From GH45 sp965370965 (GTDB lineage Bacteria; Bacteroidota; Bacteroidia; Bacteroidales; SZUA-534), in the NCBI GenBank assembly GCA_965370965.1, contig CBDUWQ010000087.1, positions 1 to 14,880 of the forward strand: a stretch of 14,880 nucleotides of DNA, given 5' to 3'. Shown here in pieces: positions 13,796-14,880 of the stretch. The notes below the pieces were generated by a model that ran no database searches, had not been told where the DNA came from, and was given only the letters and a program-made list of their open reading frames with translations. Position 1 is the first letter of the stretch. Each line of letters begins with the position of its first letter. A program made the translations under genes and the position numbers.

Positions 13796-14857
13796 ATGGC
13801 AAAAAGGATAAACGGAATACAACAACTCGGAGTAGGGGTTACTGATGTACAAGAGAGTTTTAAATGGTATCGCACCTACTTTGGAATGGATATAAAAATG
13901 TTTGAAGAGTCGGCCATGGCAGAGCTTATGCTGCCTCACACAGCAGGCCAACCACGGTCGAGGCACGCAATACTTGCCCTTAATTTACAAGGTGGCGGAG
14001 GTTTTGAAATATGGCAGCACACAGACAAAAAACCCGAGCCCCAAAAATTTGAAGTGCAAATTGGCGATTTGGGTATTTGTATAGGTAAATTAAAATCGGA
14101 CGATATTCATAAAACCTATGAAAAATTTAGCAAATGGAATATTGAGATACTCACCCAAATTGATAAAGACCCTGCACAAAATGACCATTTTTATGTTAAA
14201 GATTTATATGGAAATATTTGGGAGATAACCTATGAACCTTACATTTTAATAAAACAAAAATCGGTAAACGGAGGCATTTATGGAGCAGTAATTGGTGTTA
14301 AGGATATTGATGAAAGCCTAAAGGTTTACCGCGATATTTTAAACTACGATACAGTAATTTACGATAAAAAAGATAAATTTGATGATTGGGCAGGAGTTGC
14401 CGGATGCGAGAATACCTACAGGCGGATTTTGTTAAAACATTCCGAAAAAAGAAACGGCTCATTTAGCCCACTATTTGGACCAAGCTGCATTGAATTAGTA
14501 CAAGTTATTAACCGTAAACCACGCGATGTTTTTGAGGGTAGAATTTGGGGCGACCCGGGTTTTATACACCTCTGCTTTGATATTAACGGCATGGATGAAT
14601 TGCGCAATGAGGTAAAGGAAAAAGGTTTCCCGTTTACTGTTGATAGTGCAAAGGTTGGTAATACTTTTGATATGGGCGAAGCTGCCGGAAGTTTTTCATA
14701 CATTCAGGCTCCCGAAGGTACACTAATTGAATTTGTAGAAACTCACAAAATTCCACTTTTAAAAAATCTGGGCTGGTATCTCAATTTAAGAAAAAGAGGC
14801 GAAAAACCTCTGTCGAATATTATGTTTAGGCTATTTGGAATAATGCGTGTAAGATAA
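13796..14857 (+). CDS. VOC-superfamily (glyoxalase/dioxygenase-like) protein with two domains
   Basis: This 353-residue protein has two vicinal-oxygen-chelate modules in tandem. The first (about 6-150) begins INGIQQLGVGVTDVQESFKW and ends in DLYGNIWEITYEP. The second (about 160-316) begins GIYGAVIGVKDIDESLKVYR, contains FIHLCFDINGMDEL and ends in APEGTLIEFVETH. This is the arrangement of extradiol dioxygenases and some glyoxalases. Possible metal ligands by position are Glu71 and Glu143 in the first module and His258 and Glu312 in the second; the first residue of the first module, usually His, is Gln10 or Gly12 here, so only one half may bind metal. A basic C-terminal tail (RKRGEKPLSNIMFRLF) follows. 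It may share a small-molecule pathway with the upstream SDR, but no substrate can be named. Confidence 0.8.
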   Translation: MAKRINGIQQLGVGVTDVQESFKWYRTYFGMDIKMFEESAMAELMLPHTAGQPRSRHAILALNLQGGGGFEIWQHTDKKPEPQKFEVQIGDLGICIGKLKSDDIHKTYEKFSKWNIEILTQIDKDPAQNDHFYVKDLYGNIWEITYEPYILIKQKSVNGGIYGAVIGVKDIDESLKVYRDILNYDTVIYDKKDKFDDWAGVAGCENTYRRILLKHSEKRNGSFSPLFGPSCIELVQVINRKPRDVFEGRIWGDPGFIHLCFDINGMDELRNEVKEKGFPFTVDSAKVGNTFDMGEAAGSFSYIQAPEGTLIEFVETHKIPLLKNLGWYLNLRKRGEKPLSNIMFRLFGIMRVR

Positions 14858-14880
14858 CGGCTATATGTCTTTTTAAAAAA

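Overview
The window looks like the chromosome of a member of the Bacteroidota, probably an uncultured or environmental Bacteroidales-like lineage. The DNA is AT-rich. Start codons lack Shine-Dalgarno sequences, and several genes are preceded by the TAnnTTTG-type -7 box of this phylum. The gene content also fits: a DUF4421 barrel protein, an FKBP lipoprotein and a Bacteroidota-style RHS/YD-repeat protein. The species cannot be named from this sequence.

Left end (1-3110) is an accessory, rearranged region. Two 5'-truncated RHS C-terminal cassettes lie on the minus strand. They share a perfect 768-bp direct repeat (37-804 and 1969-2736) that covers the end of the RHS core plus an 80-residue linker. 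They diverge abruptly into different C-terminal tips, as in polymorphic toxins. The complete cassette (tip 1544-1969) is followed, with a 7-bp overlap, by a small lipoprotein that is the candidate immunity protein, and then by a good minus-strand terminator. The other cassette's tip runs off the window at position 1. The 5' side of one cassette abuts the C-terminal remnant of a helix-turn-helix regulator (806-982, plus strand). The 5' side of the other abuts a broken DUF4372/IS4-type transposase start (2883-3059, minus strand). The region therefore looks like a store of displaced ('orphan') RHS tips rather than an intact RHS locus. It is the best candidate here for something undescribed, because I recognise neither the tip domain nor the immunity protein.

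The middle (3590-9640) is housekeeping. It holds a threonine aldolase and a TIGR01212/YhcC-like radical SAM protein (2-nt gap, one operon), a convergent cytidylate-kinase-like protein, the tRNA 2-thiouridylase MnmA, an FKBP-type peptidyl-prolyl isomerase lipoprotein with a duplicated N-terminal unit, and the t6A-biosynthesis protein TsaB. A 210-bp non-coding element with 15-bp perfect terminal inverted repeats and an 8-bp target duplication (a MITE) sits between the divergent cytidylate-kinase-like gene and mnmA.

The right part (9637-14857) holds a DUF4421 outer-membrane-type protein overlapping tsaB, a cluster of intergenic hairpins (10699-10854), a large GT-C-type membrane glycosyltransferase with a cysteine-containing C-terminal domain, an SDR oxidoreductase and a two-domain VOC protein. 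No tRNA, rRNA, CRISPR array or complete insertion sequence was seen.
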